Below, piece by piece: positions 26,141-35,709 of a stretch of DNA of 64,000 nucleotides. Within the stretch, counting starts at the first letter, position 1. Each line of letters starts with the position of its first letter. This DNA comes from Erythrobacter colymbi (GTDB lineage: Bacteria > Pseudomonadota > Alphaproteobacteria > Sphingomonadales > Sphingomonadaceae), in the NCBI RefSeq assembly GCF_002155685.1, contig NZ_MUYK01000002.1, positions 1 to 64,000 of the forward strand. Reading direction: 5' to 3'. The translations under genes and the position numbers were made by a program. The notes beneath the pieces are model-generated. The model saw only the letters and a list, made by a program, of their open reading frames with translations. It was not told the origin of the DNA and did no database searches.

Positions 26141-27370
26141 TCAGCAGTCCTTGTTGCCGTCGCTGTTGATCCCGCACTTGGGCAGGCCCTTGGCCGCGAG
26201 CCACGGTTCGATGCCCTTGGCGAGGCTCGGCGGGTCGTCCTTGGTGGCAAAGGCGTAGCGCGCGGTGCGATACCAGCGCGCCGCCTTGTCGATATCGCCG
26301 CGCAGCTCCGCGAGATAGCCCATCCAGCGCTGCGAGACGGGGATCGCGCTGTCTCCCGGGGCCCAAGCGCTCTCCCGCGCCCGCTCGAGGTGCCATTGCG
26401 CGCGCTCGAGATCACGGGGTACGCCGTCGCCCTGGGCATAGGCCTTTCCGAGCTCGAAATTCGATTCCCACCAGCCTTTGGGGATCATCGACTTGGGCGG
26501 CGGCATGCCGAATTCGACCGCCTTGGCATACCAGCGCAATTCGGCGTCGCGCTCCTTGAGTTCGCCGTAGAACATTCCCAGCCAGTGCGAATCCGAAACG
26601 TCACGGCTGGCCGTGGCGAGGGCGGCGGCGCGCTCCAGCCACAGCCGCATCTTCGCCGGATCGGGCGGCATCGGCCCGTTGAGAATCCGCCCGCTGCGGT
26701 AGATCGTGGCGAGGCGGATCGCCGAATAGAAATCCCCGGTACCGGCCTTGGTCTCGAGCTTGCCGAGCACGCTGGCGACACTCTCGACCGGCGGTAGAGG
26801 CTTGCCCGCCGCGGCGAGTTCGTAGCGGTGCCGCGCTCCGGCCTTGCGGAACCGGGCGTAGTCGGCCTCGAAGGCGCGCCGCCGGTATTTGTCCGGCTTG
26901 TAGGTGTCCATCTTCTGCTCGATGAAATCGAGCACGGTGAAGCCGTCGGCCGCATCGACCTGATCGAGATCGGGCTTCCAGTTTGCCAGGACATCGTCGA
27001 GCAACGGATTGCCGCCGCCATTGCGGACGGCATATTTGAGGATGTTGCCGTTCTTCGGCGTGAAGAACCCGTTGGCGCATAGCAGCTCGGGCATATGCGC
27101 GTTGAAAAAGGCCCGCATCTTGCGGTTGATCGCCTCCTGATCATCGGCGGCTTGCACCCCGGCGGCTTTGAACAGCATGTTCTGGAATTGATAGGCGACG
27201 CTATCGTGCACCGGCTCGAGCTCGATCGTCTGGACGTCGACCGCCGCGCATAACTCAGCAACTTCGAGCGTGCCGATCATCCGCCGGGGTGCGGATTGCC
27301 CCAATGCCGATGTGGCAGCGCCCGCCAGCAGAAGTGCCGCCGCCAGCGCGGAGGTTGAAAGCTTGCCCAT
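26141..27370 (-). CDS. Secreted Sel1/TPR-repeat protein
   Basis: 409 residues with a signal peptide (MGKLSTSALAAALLLAGAATSALG). The C-terminal half has Sel1-like repeat units (GDFYSAIRLATIYRSGRIL, WLERAAALATASRDVSDSHWLGMFYGEL, WWESNFELGKAYAQGDGVPRDLERA, GYLAELRGDIDKAARWYRTA). The N-terminal half has no domain I recognise. Such periplasmic repeat proteins usually mediate protein-protein contacts. GGAGAGGGACAGG just upstream of the ATG is a strong ribosome-binding region. It is convergent with cckA, 9 bp apart. Confidence 0.8.
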   Translation of the reverse strand: MGKLSTSALAAALLLAGAATSALGQSAPRRMIGTLEVAELCAAVDVQTIELEPVHDSVAYQFQNMLFKAAGVQAADDQEAINRKMRAFFNAHMPELLCANGFFTPKNGNILKYAVRNGGGNPLLDDVLANWKPDLDQVDAADGFTVLDFIEQKMDTYKPDKYRRRAFEADYARFRKAGARHRYELAAAGKPLPPVESVASVLGKLETKAGTGDFYSAIRLATIYRSGRILNGPMPPDPAKMRLWLERAAALATASRDVSDSHWLGMFYGELKERDAELRWYAKAVEFGMPPPKSMIPKGWWESNFELGKAYAQGDGVPRDLERAQWHLERARESAWAPGDSAIPVSQRWMGYLAELRGDIDKAARWYRTARYAFATKDDPPSLAKGIEPWLAAKGLPKCGINSDGNKDC

Positions 27371-27563
27371 CCTGTCCCTCTCCAGGTTTCCGGTGATCCG
27401 GTCAGCCTTGCGTCCCGGCGCGAGGGGTAGACCCGAAGCGGGCTGCGATCAATGCGCGGGTGCCATCAGCGGCCCCTCGAAATTCACCGGTAATTCCGCG
27501 CCGTTCACCTTGGATAAAGCGGCCGGATCGTTCATCTGTGCCGACAACACGAGTGGAGGGGAC

Positions 27564-29060
27564 ATGATGATCAATCGCGCAATCACCGCCGGCTGCGGCA
27601 TCTCGCTGGCCGCGCTGCTGGCGACCGGCGTGCTCGCGCAGGGCGTGCCCGATCCCGATGCCAACGCGCAGGGCGATGTCAGCCTCACCATCTACAACAG
27701 CAATCTTGCGCTGGTGCAGGACGTGCGCCAGATCGCCATCGCGCAGGGCCAGTCGCGCATCGAGTTCCCCGATGTCTCCGCCCAGATCCAGCCCGAGACG
27801 CTGAGCTTCGCGGCGGCGAACACCACGATCATCGAGCAGAATTTCGACTACGACCTGCTCACCCCCGAAAAGCTGATGGAAAAGGCGATCGGCCAGACCG
27901 TCACCCTGCTGCGCACCAACCCCGCAACCGGCGCCGAGATGCGCGAGCGGGCCAAGGTGCTCTCGGTCGCGGGCGGCACCGTGATCCAGATCGGCGAGAG
28001 GATCGAGGTGCTGCGCGACGATGGCCTGCCCGTCCGCGTGATCTTCGACCGCGTGCCGCCGGGCCTGCGCGCGCGGCCGACCCTGTCGGTCAATCTCGAA
28101 TCGACCCGCGCCGGCACCCGCCCGGTCAACCTGCGCTACCTCACCAACGGGCTGGGCTGGAGCGCGGACTATGTCGCGCTCTACAACGAGGCGGCGGGCA
28201 CGATCGACATGCAGGGCTGGGTGACGCTCACCAACGATACCGGCACCACCTTCCGCAACGCCAACACCGTGCTGGTCGCAGGCAATCCCAACAACGGCAA
28301 CTTCAACGGCGGCTACAGCCAGCGCGGCATGACCCGCGCGGGCACCGAGGCCTCGGACCGCGAGCGGCTGGGCGATTTCTACCTCTACCCGATTCAAGGG
28401 CGCACCACGGTCGCCAATGCCCAGACCAAGCAGGTGAGCTTCCTCGACGTCCAGTCCGTGCCCGCCCGCAAGATCTACGCCGCCAGCGCCTACTTCCAGC
28501 AGAACGACCAGCAGCCCCGCAATGTCGAGAGCCGCATCGCCTTCTCGACCTCGCGCGACCAGGGCCTCGGCGACGCGCTCCCGGCCGGCACCGTGCGCTT
28601 CTACCAGCGCGACCGCGAGGGCACGCCGCAGTTCATCGGCGAGAAGGGCATCGGCCACACCCCGATGGGCAGCGACCTCTCGCTGGTGACGGGCGATGCC
28701 TTCGACATCACCATCAAGGCCGAGGTCGAGAAGCGCGAAGTCATCACCTCCGATGAATGGGAAAAGAGCGCCCGCTACCGCGTCACCGATGGCTCCAGGA
28801 CCCGCACCATCACGCTCGAGCGGCCCAAGACCTATTACCGCACCACCATGCGCTACACGCTCACCAACGCCAAGGCTGCGCCGGTCGATGTCGAGCTCAC
28901 CCAGTCGGGCCTGTTCCGCAGCTGGTGGGCGGACGATTTCCGCGTCACCGCCGAGGACGTGAAGGGCGTCCAGATCAACGAGGACCAGCGCCGCTACACC
29001 ATCCCCGTCCCTGCGCAGGGCGAACGGGTGGTCCGCGTCACCTACGAAACCCGCTACTGA
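27564..29060 (+). CDS. DUF4139 domain protein, copy 1
   Basis: 498 residues, secreted (signal MMINRAITAGCGISLAALLATGVLAQ). DUF4139-type proteins have a central mucoidy-inhibitor-like domain and a C-terminal beta domain. Here ADYVALYNEAAGTIDMQGWVTLTNDTGTTF and TYYRTTMRYTLTNAKAAPVDVELTQSG are characteristic. The start is set by GGAGGGGAC directly upstream. Function not established; envelope or secretion-related roles have been suggested for relatives. A shorter, diverged second copy follows immediately. Confidence 0.85.
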   Translation: MMINRAITAGCGISLAALLATGVLAQGVPDPDANAQGDVSLTIYNSNLALVQDVRQIAIAQGQSRIEFPDVSAQIQPETLSFAAANTTIIEQNFDYDLLTPEKLMEKAIGQTVTLLRTNPATGAEMRERAKVLSVAGGTVIQIGERIEVLRDDGLPVRVIFDRVPPGLRARPTLSVNLESTRAGTRPVNLRYLTNGLGWSADYVALYNEAAGTIDMQGWVTLTNDTGTTFRNANTVLVAGNPNNGNFNGGYSQRGMTRAGTEASDRERLGDFYLYPIQGRTTVANAQTKQVSFLDVQSVPARKIYAASAYFQQNDQQPRNVESRIAFSTSRDQGLGDALPAGTVRFYQRDREGTPQFIGEKGIGHTPMGSDLSLVTGDAFDITIKAEVEKREVITSDEWEKSARYRVTDGSRTRTITLERPKTYYRTTMRYTLTNAKAAPVDVELTQSGLFRSWWADDFRVTAEDVKGVQINEDQRRYTIPVPAQGERVVRVTYETRY

Positions 29061-29103
29061 GGGCGCCGGCTGTGCGCCTGCATTTCAGCACGGCTTTGAA
29101 ACT

Positions 29104-29194
29104 CCCCTCCCCGCGGGGAGGGGCTGGGGGTGGGGGCTCGACGCCAGTGACTACCGCCGCACACCCACCCCCGCCCCCTCCCTCAAGGGAGGGG
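29104..29194. repeat. C/G-rich palindromic repeat pair between the two DUF4139 genes
   Basis: A perfect 20-bp palindrome at 29104-29123 and a stem at 29175-29194 (CCCCTCCC / GGGAGGGG, loop TCAA) are joined by complementary GGGGGTGGG and CCCACCCCC arms. The right half matches the element at 55223-55254 in front of folC, so this is a dispersed repeat family. Confidence 0.8.
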
Positions 29195-29206
29195 AGGAAG
29201 TGGGCA

Positions 29207-30826
29207 TTGCTCGCAGCAACCCTCGCCACCATCCTCGCCGCGCCGCTTGCCGCGCGCGAGGTGGTCGACGCCGCCGCGCCCTCGGACATTGCGGTCACGA
29301 TCTACCGCGATCCCGACCGCGCTTCGGACGAAAAGCTTGAGCGCAGCAATCCGCGCGGCCTCGCGATGATCTCCGAGACGCGCCGCGTGACGCTGCCCCG
29401 GGGCGAATCGACCATCCGCTTCGAAGGCGTGGCCGAGGGCATGATCGGCGTCTCCGCCATCGTCACCGGCCTTCCCGGCGGCACGATCGAGAAGAACCGC
29501 AACGCCGCGCTGCTTTCGCCCGCTGCGCTGGTTGACGGGACGCTCGGCAACCGGGTGACGATCACCCGCACCAATCCCGCGACCGGCCAGCAGGCGAGCG
29601 AGAGCGCCGTGGTCCGCACCCGCGCCGACGGCGGTCTCGTGCTCCAGACGTCGCAGGGCTTCGAGGCGGTGCGCTGTTCGGGCCTGCCCGAAACTCTCAC
29701 CTTCGACCGCGTCCCCGCCGGGCTGTCGTCCGCGCCGGTATTCTCGGTCGACACCCGTTCGGACGAGGGCGGCACCTTCGACTTGACCCTCACCTACCTC
29801 GCCTGGGGCTTCGACTGGCAGGCGAATTATGTCGGCACGCTCAGGGAAGCGGGCGCCAAGGCCGAGGGCGACGAGTTCGAGATGGGCCTGTTGAGCTGGC
29901 TCACCCTCGTCAACGACAACGGCCAGAGCTTCGACAAGGCGCGGCTCCAGATTATCGCGGGCCGGCTCAATGTCGAGAGCGATTACGAGGGGCTTGCCGA
30001 TCCGCCGGTGGCAGCGCCGCTCTATCTGACCTGCTATCCGCTGGGCAGCACATCGAACGGGGGCATTCCCATGCTGGAGCCCATTCCGCCGCCTGCGGCT
30101 CCGCCGCCGCCGCCCATGTATGCATCCGCCGCCCCGATCATCGTCACCGCCGAGCGGATGAAGGGATACGACATGGCCGTGCCGCTCGCCGTGACCGCCA
30201 TCACTGCGAGCGAGGAGAACCTCGGCGATCTCAAGCTGTTCCGCGTACCGGGCCGGGTCGATGTTGCGGCCAAGGGGATGAAGCAGGTCGCCTTCCTCAA
30301 CAAGGATGCGGTCAAGGCGCGGCTGCTCTATCAGGCGCGCTGCAACCCGGGCAACTGGATCGGCGATGGCAGCAATCCCGCGCCCGCCGACATGCTGCTG
30401 GTGACGAAGAACGAGGAGAAGAAGGGCCTCGGCATCGCTCTGCCGCAAGGCGGGCTGACGCACTACGAGCCAAGCCCGCGCGGCGAGCGGGTGGCGGGCA
30501 GCACTTCCTTGCGCGATTACGCGAGCGGGCAGGATGTCGAGCTCGATCTGGCTTCGAGCACGCAGGTCTTCGCGCGCTGCGCCTCGCTGAGCGAGAAGGG
30601 CCAAGCCGAGGGGCGCAAGTGGACCGCGATGCGCGCAAGCCTCACCAACGCCAATCCGCACCCGGTGACCATGCGCCTGCAACTCGGCTGGGCGGGGCGC
30701 TTGGACATCCGCTTCCCGGGCCAGAAGGTGGTGGTGAAGAACGGCTGGCAAACGGTCGAGCTGACGCTTCCGGCCAACAGCGAAAAGAACTTAGACTGGA
30801 AGCTGCGCGACGCGACCGCGCGGTAG
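29207..30826 (+). CDS. DUF4139 domain protein, copy 2, with TonB-box-like motif
   Basis: 539 residues from TTG 29207, which follows GGGGAGGAAG and begins a signal peptide (LAATLATILAAPLAAR). A GTG at 29072 is in frame but would read through the C/G-rich repeat, so it is less likely. The core resembles copy 1 (ATGQQASESAVVRTRADG, DWQANYVGTLREAG, MGLLSWLTLVNDNGQSFDKA). Unlike copy 1, it carries a Pro-rich insert (PPPAAPPPPPMYA) followed at about residue 311 by IIVTAERMKGYDMAVPLAV, which resembles the TonB box/plug start of TonB-dependent receptors (IVVTA...VPLAVT). Function unknown. Confidence 0.8.
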   Translation: MLAATLATILAAPLAAREVVDAAAPSDIAVTIYRDPDRASDEKLERSNPRGLAMISETRRVTLPRGESTIRFEGVAEGMIGVSAIVTGLPGGTIEKNRNAALLSPAALVDGTLGNRVTITRTNPATGQQASESAVVRTRADGGLVLQTSQGFEAVRCSGLPETLTFDRVPAGLSSAPVFSVDTRSDEGGTFDLTLTYLAWGFDWQANYVGTLREAGAKAEGDEFEMGLLSWLTLVNDNGQSFDKARLQIIAGRLNVESDYEGLADPPVAAPLYLTCYPLGSTSNGGIPMLEPIPPPAAPPPPPMYASAAPIIVTAERMKGYDMAVPLAVTAITASEENLGDLKLFRVPGRVDVAAKGMKQVAFLNKDAVKARLLYQARCNPGNWIGDGSNPAPADMLLVTKNEEKKGLGIALPQGGLTHYEPSPRGERVAGSTSLRDYASGQDVELDLASSTQVFARCASLSEKGQAEGRKWTAMRASLTNANPHPVTMRLQLGWAGRLDIRFPGQKVVVKNGWQTVELTLPANSEKNLDWKLRDATAR

Positions 30827-30860
30827 GGAAAGACGCGTAGCCGGCGCGCAAAAAATTTTC

Positions 30861-30875
30861 GTTCCCTACTTGTTC
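30861..30875. promoter_or_regulatory. SOS (LexA) box of recA
   Basis: GTTC (30861-30864), seven bases, GTTC (30872-30875): exactly the GTTC-N7-GTTC operator known for alphaproteobacterial LexA. It lies about 85 bp upstream of the recA ATG, as expected for repression of recA. Confidence 0.9.
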
Positions 30876-30958
30876 CATGAGAACAAACGCGATACATACG
30901 CTCCAACAGGCGGCGGAAAACTGCTTTCCTCCCCTAGGCAAGCGAAGGAGCGCGTGCG

Positions 30959-32026
<1,068 letters not shown>

Positions 32027-32108
32027 CCCCAAGCGGGCGCCTCGCCGGCGGCAGGAGTGTCCCGCTCCTTGCCCCGGCTGTCCCCAAACACGCCCGGACA
32101 CGCGGAAC

Positions 32109-32156
32109 GCCGGTCTTGCGCTTCTCCCCAGAGCGCGAGGCCGGCCTTTCGTTTTT
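32109..32156 (+). terminator. Rho-independent terminator of recA
   Basis: A 14-bp stem (32109-32122 with 32132-32145, including G-U pairs) with loop TCTCCCCAG-like and a U-rich tail (CTTTCGTTTTT). It lies about 80 bp past the recA stop. Confidence 0.8.
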
Positions 32157-32163
32157 CAGGCGC

Positions 32164-32240
32164 CGCCAGACCCCTGTCAGCATGGCGCCAGATCGCGTTA
32201 GACCCCCTCCAGACCCCTCCTAGACCCCCTCCAGACCCCG
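32164..32240. repeat. C-rich dispersed repeat module, copy 2
   Basis: Contains CGCCAGACCCCTGTCAG at 32164-32180 and two TAGACCCCCTCCAGACCCC units (about 32199-32217 and 32221-32239). The same units occur at 1724-1773, but there the order is unit, spacer word, unit. It sits in the recA-alaS gap after the terminator. It occurs at 32164-32240 only on non-coding DNA. Confidence 0.65.
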
Positions 32241-32303
32241 GCCGGAACGCCCTTTTTGCGCGCTCCATTGCGAAATCCCCGCGCTTTGCCTAACTGCACC
32301 GCC

Positions 32304-34958
32304 ATGACCTCGACGAACGACATCCGCCGCTCCTTCCTCGACTATTTCAGTAGGAATGGTCACGCCGCCACGCCGAGCGCGCCGCTCGTTCCCTACAACG
32401 ATCCGACGCTGATGTTCGTCAACGCCGGGATGGTGCCGTTCAAGAACGTCTTCACTGGCCTCGAAACCCCGACAAGCCCGCGCGCCGCCTCCTCGCAGAA
32501 ATGCGTCCGCGCCGGCGGCAAGCACAATGATCTCGACAACGTCGGATACACCGCGCGCCACCACACGTTCTTTGAAATGCTTGGGAATTTTTCCTTCGGC
32601 GACTACTTCAAGGAGCAGGCGATCGAGCATGCCTGGACCCTCCTGACGAAGGAATGGGGCCTGCCCAAGGACCGGCTCACGGTTACCGTATATCATACAG
32701 ACGACGAAGCAGCCGGCCTGTGGAGGAAAATCGCAGGCCTTCCCGAGGAGCGGATCATCCGCATTCCAACGTCGGACAATTTCTGGTCGATGGGCGACAC
32801 CGGCCCCTGCGGCCCCTGCTCGGAAATCTTCTACGACCACGGCGACCACATCTTCGGCGGTCCTCCCGGCAGCCCCGATGAGGACGGCGACCGCTTCGTC
32901 GAGATCTGGAACCTCGTGTTCATGCAATACGAGCAGCAGGCGGGCGGCACCCGGATCGACCTGCCCAAGCCCTCGATCGACACCGGCATGGGGATCGAGC
33001 GCGTCGCCGCCGTGCTCCAGGGCGTCCACGACAATTACGACACCGACACCTTCAAGGCGCTGATTGCGGCCTCGGAAAGCCTCACCGCCGTCGCCGCGGC
33101 GGGCGACCACGCCGCCTCGCACCGGGTCATCGCCGATCACCTGCGCTCGACCAGCTTCCTGATGGCGGACGGCGTGCTCCCTTCGAACGAGGGCCGGGGC
33201 TATGTCCTCCGGCGTATCATGCGCCGCGCCATGCGCCACGCGCACCTGCTGGGCGCTGCCGAACCGCTGATGCACCGCCTCGTCCCCGCGCTCGTCACCG
33301 AGATGGGCCAGGCCTATCCTGAGCTCGTCCGCGGCCAGGCGCTGATTCAGGAAGTGCTCGAGCGCGAGGAAACCCAGTTCCGCCGCACGCTCGACAAGGG
33401 TCTGAAATTGCTCGACGAAGCGACCGGCGATCTGGCGACAGGCGGCGAGCTCGACGGCGAGGTCGCCTTCCGCCTCTACGACACCTACGGCTTCCCCTAC
33501 GACCTCACCGAAGACGCGCTGCGCACCCGCGGCATCGGCGTCGACAAGGCCGGTTTCGACGCCGCGATGGCGCGCCAGAAGGCCGCTGCCCGCGCCGCGT
33601 GGAAGGGCTCGGGCGAAGCAGCCTCGGGCGAGGTGTGGTTCGACATCGCCGAGCGCGAAGGCGCGACCGAGTTCACCGGCTACGCCTCAACCAGCGGCGA
33701 GGGCAAGGTTGTCGCCATCGTCAAGGGCGGCGCCGAAGTCGCCAGCGCATCGGCGGGTGACGAGGTCGTGATCCTCACCAACCAGACCCCGTTCTATGGC
33801 GAAAGCGGCGGCCAGACGGGCGACGCGGGCACCATCACCAGCCTCGGCGGGCTGCGCGCGGCTGTCACCGACACCTCCAAGCCGCTCGGCCGCCTCCACG
33901 CCCATCAGGTGCGGATCGACGAGGGCACGGTTGCGGTGGGCGATACGGTCGAGCTCAAAGTCGATACCGAGCGTCGCGACCGCATCCGCGCCAACCACTC
34001 GGCGACGCACCTCGTCCACGCCGCGCTGCGCAACCGCCTCGGCGGGCATGTGACGCAGAAGGGTTCGCTGGTCGCCGAGGACCGCTTGCGCTTCGATTTC
34101 TCGCATCCGGTCGCGCTGACGCCTGAGGACATCGCCGCGATCGAAGCCGAGGTGAACGCCGAGATCCGCGCCAACGAAACCGTCAGCACCCGCCTGATGA
34201 CCCCCGACGATGCCGTTGCCGCGGGCGCGCTCGCGCTGTTCGGTGAGAAGTATGGCGACGAGGTCCGCGTGCTTTCGATGGGCCGCGCCGGCGGGGAAGG
34301 GCGCAACTATTCGGTCGAACTGTGCGGCGGCACCCATGTGCGCGCCACCGGCGATATCGGCGTGTTCCGGATTGTCTCGGAAAGCGCAGTCTCCTCGGGC
34401 GTGCGCCGGATCGAGGCGATGACCGGCGAGGGCGCGCGCCAGTGGCTGGTTGCGCGCGAAGAGGCGTTGAAGAGTGCCGCGAGCGTGATCCGCGCCACGC
34501 CCGAGGAAGTCCCCGCACGCCTTGCCGCGCTGCTCGATGAAAGAAAGCGGCTCGAAAAGGAGCTGGCCGAAGCCAAGAAGGCCCTCGCGCTCGGAGGCGG
34601 CAGCGGCGGTGGCGCGGCCACAGCCGACGAGACCGTGGCGGGCGTCACCTTCAGCGGGCAGGTGCTCGAAGGGCTCGACCCCAAGGAACTGCGCCCGCTG
34701 CTCGATGCGGCCAAGCAGCGCATGGGCAGCGGCGTGGCGGCGGTGATCGCGGTCAATGACGGCAAGGCGAGTATCGCGGCGGCGGTGACCGACGACCTCA
34801 CAGGCCGCTTCAGCGCGGTCGATCTGGTGCGCGCTGGCGTTGAAGCGCTGGGCGGCAAGGGCGGCGGCGGGCGGCCCGATATGGCGCAGGGCGGCGGGCC
34901 GGACGGCGGCAAGGCGGCAGAGGCTCTCGCAGCTGTGAAGGCTGTTCTCACCGCATGA
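32304..34958 (+). CDS. alaS: Alanyl-tRNA synthetase
   Basis: 884 residues. The N-terminal class II core ([29 protein letters not shown]) is followed by tRNA-recognition region, editing domain ([12 protein letters not shown] with HxxxH, and [13 protein letters not shown]), and a C-terminal coiled/DHHA1 part ([46 protein letters not shown]). All editing motifs are intact. The start at 32304 (MTSTNDIRR) is the first with the aligned motif. Follows recA after the dispersed repeat; overlaps the next gene by four bases. Confidence 0.97.
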   Translation: MTSTNDIRRSFLDYFSRNGHAATPSAPLVPYNDPTLMFVNAGMVPFKNVFTGLETPTSPRAASSQKCVRAGGKHNDLDNVGYTARHHTFFEMLGNFSFGDYFKEQAIEHAWTLLTKEWGLPKDRLTVTVYHTDDEAAGLWRKIAGLPEERIIRIPTSDNFWSMGDTGPCGPCSEIFYDHGDHIFGGPPGSPDEDGDRFVEIWNLVFMQYEQQAGGTRIDLPKPSIDTGMGIERVAAVLQGVHDNYDTDTFKALIAASESLTAVAAAGDHAASHRVIADHLRSTSFLMADGVLPSNEGRGYVLRRIMRRAMRHAHLLGAAEPLMHRLVPALVTEMGQAYPELVRGQALIQEVLEREETQFRRTLDKGLKLLDEATGDLATGGELDGEVAFRLYDTYGFPYDLTEDALRTRGIGVDKAGFDAAMARQKAAARAAWKGSGEAASGEVWFDIAEREGATEFTGYASTSGEGKVVAIVKGGAEVASASAGDEVVILTNQTPFYGESGGQTGDAGTITSLGGLRAAVTDTSKPLGRLHAHQVRIDEGTVAVGDTVELKVDTERRDRIRANHSATHLVHAALRNRLGGHVTQKGSLVAEDRLRFDFSHPVALTPEDIAAIEAEVNAEIRANETVSTRLMTPDDAVAAGALALFGEKYGDEVRVLSMGRAGGEGRNYSVELCGGTHVRATGDIGVFRIVSESAVSSGVRRIEAMTGEGARQWLVAREEALKSAASVIRATPEEVPARLAALLDERKRLEKELAEAKKALALGGGSGGGAATADETVAGVTFSGQVLEGLDPKELRPLLDAAKQRMGSGVAAVIAVNDGKASIAAAVTDDLTGRFSAVDLVRAGVEALGGKGGGGRPDMAQGGGPDGGKAAEALAAVKAVLTA

Positions 34959-35704
34959 CAGCGGCACGAGCCCGGGCTGTCGGTGCGGCTCTGGCTCTGT
35001 GCTTTCCCGTTTCGCTGACGGCGCAAGGCCGGGGCGAAGTGACATTCGGACCCGACTCGTTCGACGTGACGGGTGCGGGCGAATTCGACCTTGGCCCGCT
35101 CGATCCGGTGCTTGGCCCCCTGCGTGAGAACCTTGCGCCTAATGCGTGGATGACGGTGGCGCTGACGCTCGATGCTGCGGGCAAGCCTCTCGCGTGCGTG
35201 CCTGATCGACCCGAGGAATATGCCGAGGCGACACAGGCGCTGTGTGCCCACGCGCTCAAGACGGGACGCTTCCGGCGCCATCCGGCGGTCACACTCGATT
35301 ACGAACAGGCAACCTACCAGCTCTCCGTCTGGTATCATGAAGGTCGGCGCGGCGAGAAAGGCGAAGAGTTCCAAACGTCCGAGAACTATCCGCTCGAACG
35401 CACCCGCGTGCGGTTTGCGGACATCGAGCTGCCTCCGGCCGACCAGCGGCTGTCGATCGCCGATCTCGATTACGAGCCGATGTCATATCCGCGCTCGGCA
35501 TTGAGCATGGACTTGAGGGCTAACGTCGTGGTTGTGCTGGGCTTCGATGCCGAAGGAAGGGTCGCATCATGCCGGCCGTTCGAATCCACCAATACCGCGC
35601 GCATGGCCTATGAAACATGCAAGGCGGCGGCTGACAGCTTCCGTCTGAAGAACGCGCCGGACGCGCGCTCTTTCGTGGTGTCGATCGCCTGGAACATTCC
35701 CTAG
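34955..35704 (+). CDS. Secreted protein with TonB C-terminal-like repeats
   Basis: 249 residues, signal peptide ([24 protein letters not shown]). Two regions (about 55-115 and 175-240) share a TonB_C-like pattern: a hydrophobic strand, [11 protein letters not shown] or [15 protein letters not shown], then a cysteine-containing helix ([11 protein letters not shown] / [11 protein letters not shown]). Domain assignment is by pattern only. No transmembrane anchor beyond the signal. ATG overlaps the alaS stop (ATGA), so it is translationally coupled to alaS, which is unusual for a secreted protein. Lower GC at third positions than alaS. Confidence 0.7.
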   Translation: MTAARARAVGAALALCFPVSLTAQGRGEVTFGPDSFDVTGAGEFDLGPLDPVLGPLRENLAPNAWMTVALTLDAAGKPLACVPDRPEEYAEATQALCAHALKTGRFRRHPAVTLDYEQATYQLSVWYHEGRRGEKGEEFQTSENYPLERTRVRFADIELPPADQRLSIADLDYEPMSYPRSALSMDLRANVVVVLGFDAEGRVASCRPFESTNTARMAYETCKAAADSFRLKNAPDARSFVVSIAWNIP

Positions 35705-35709
35705 GCGCT

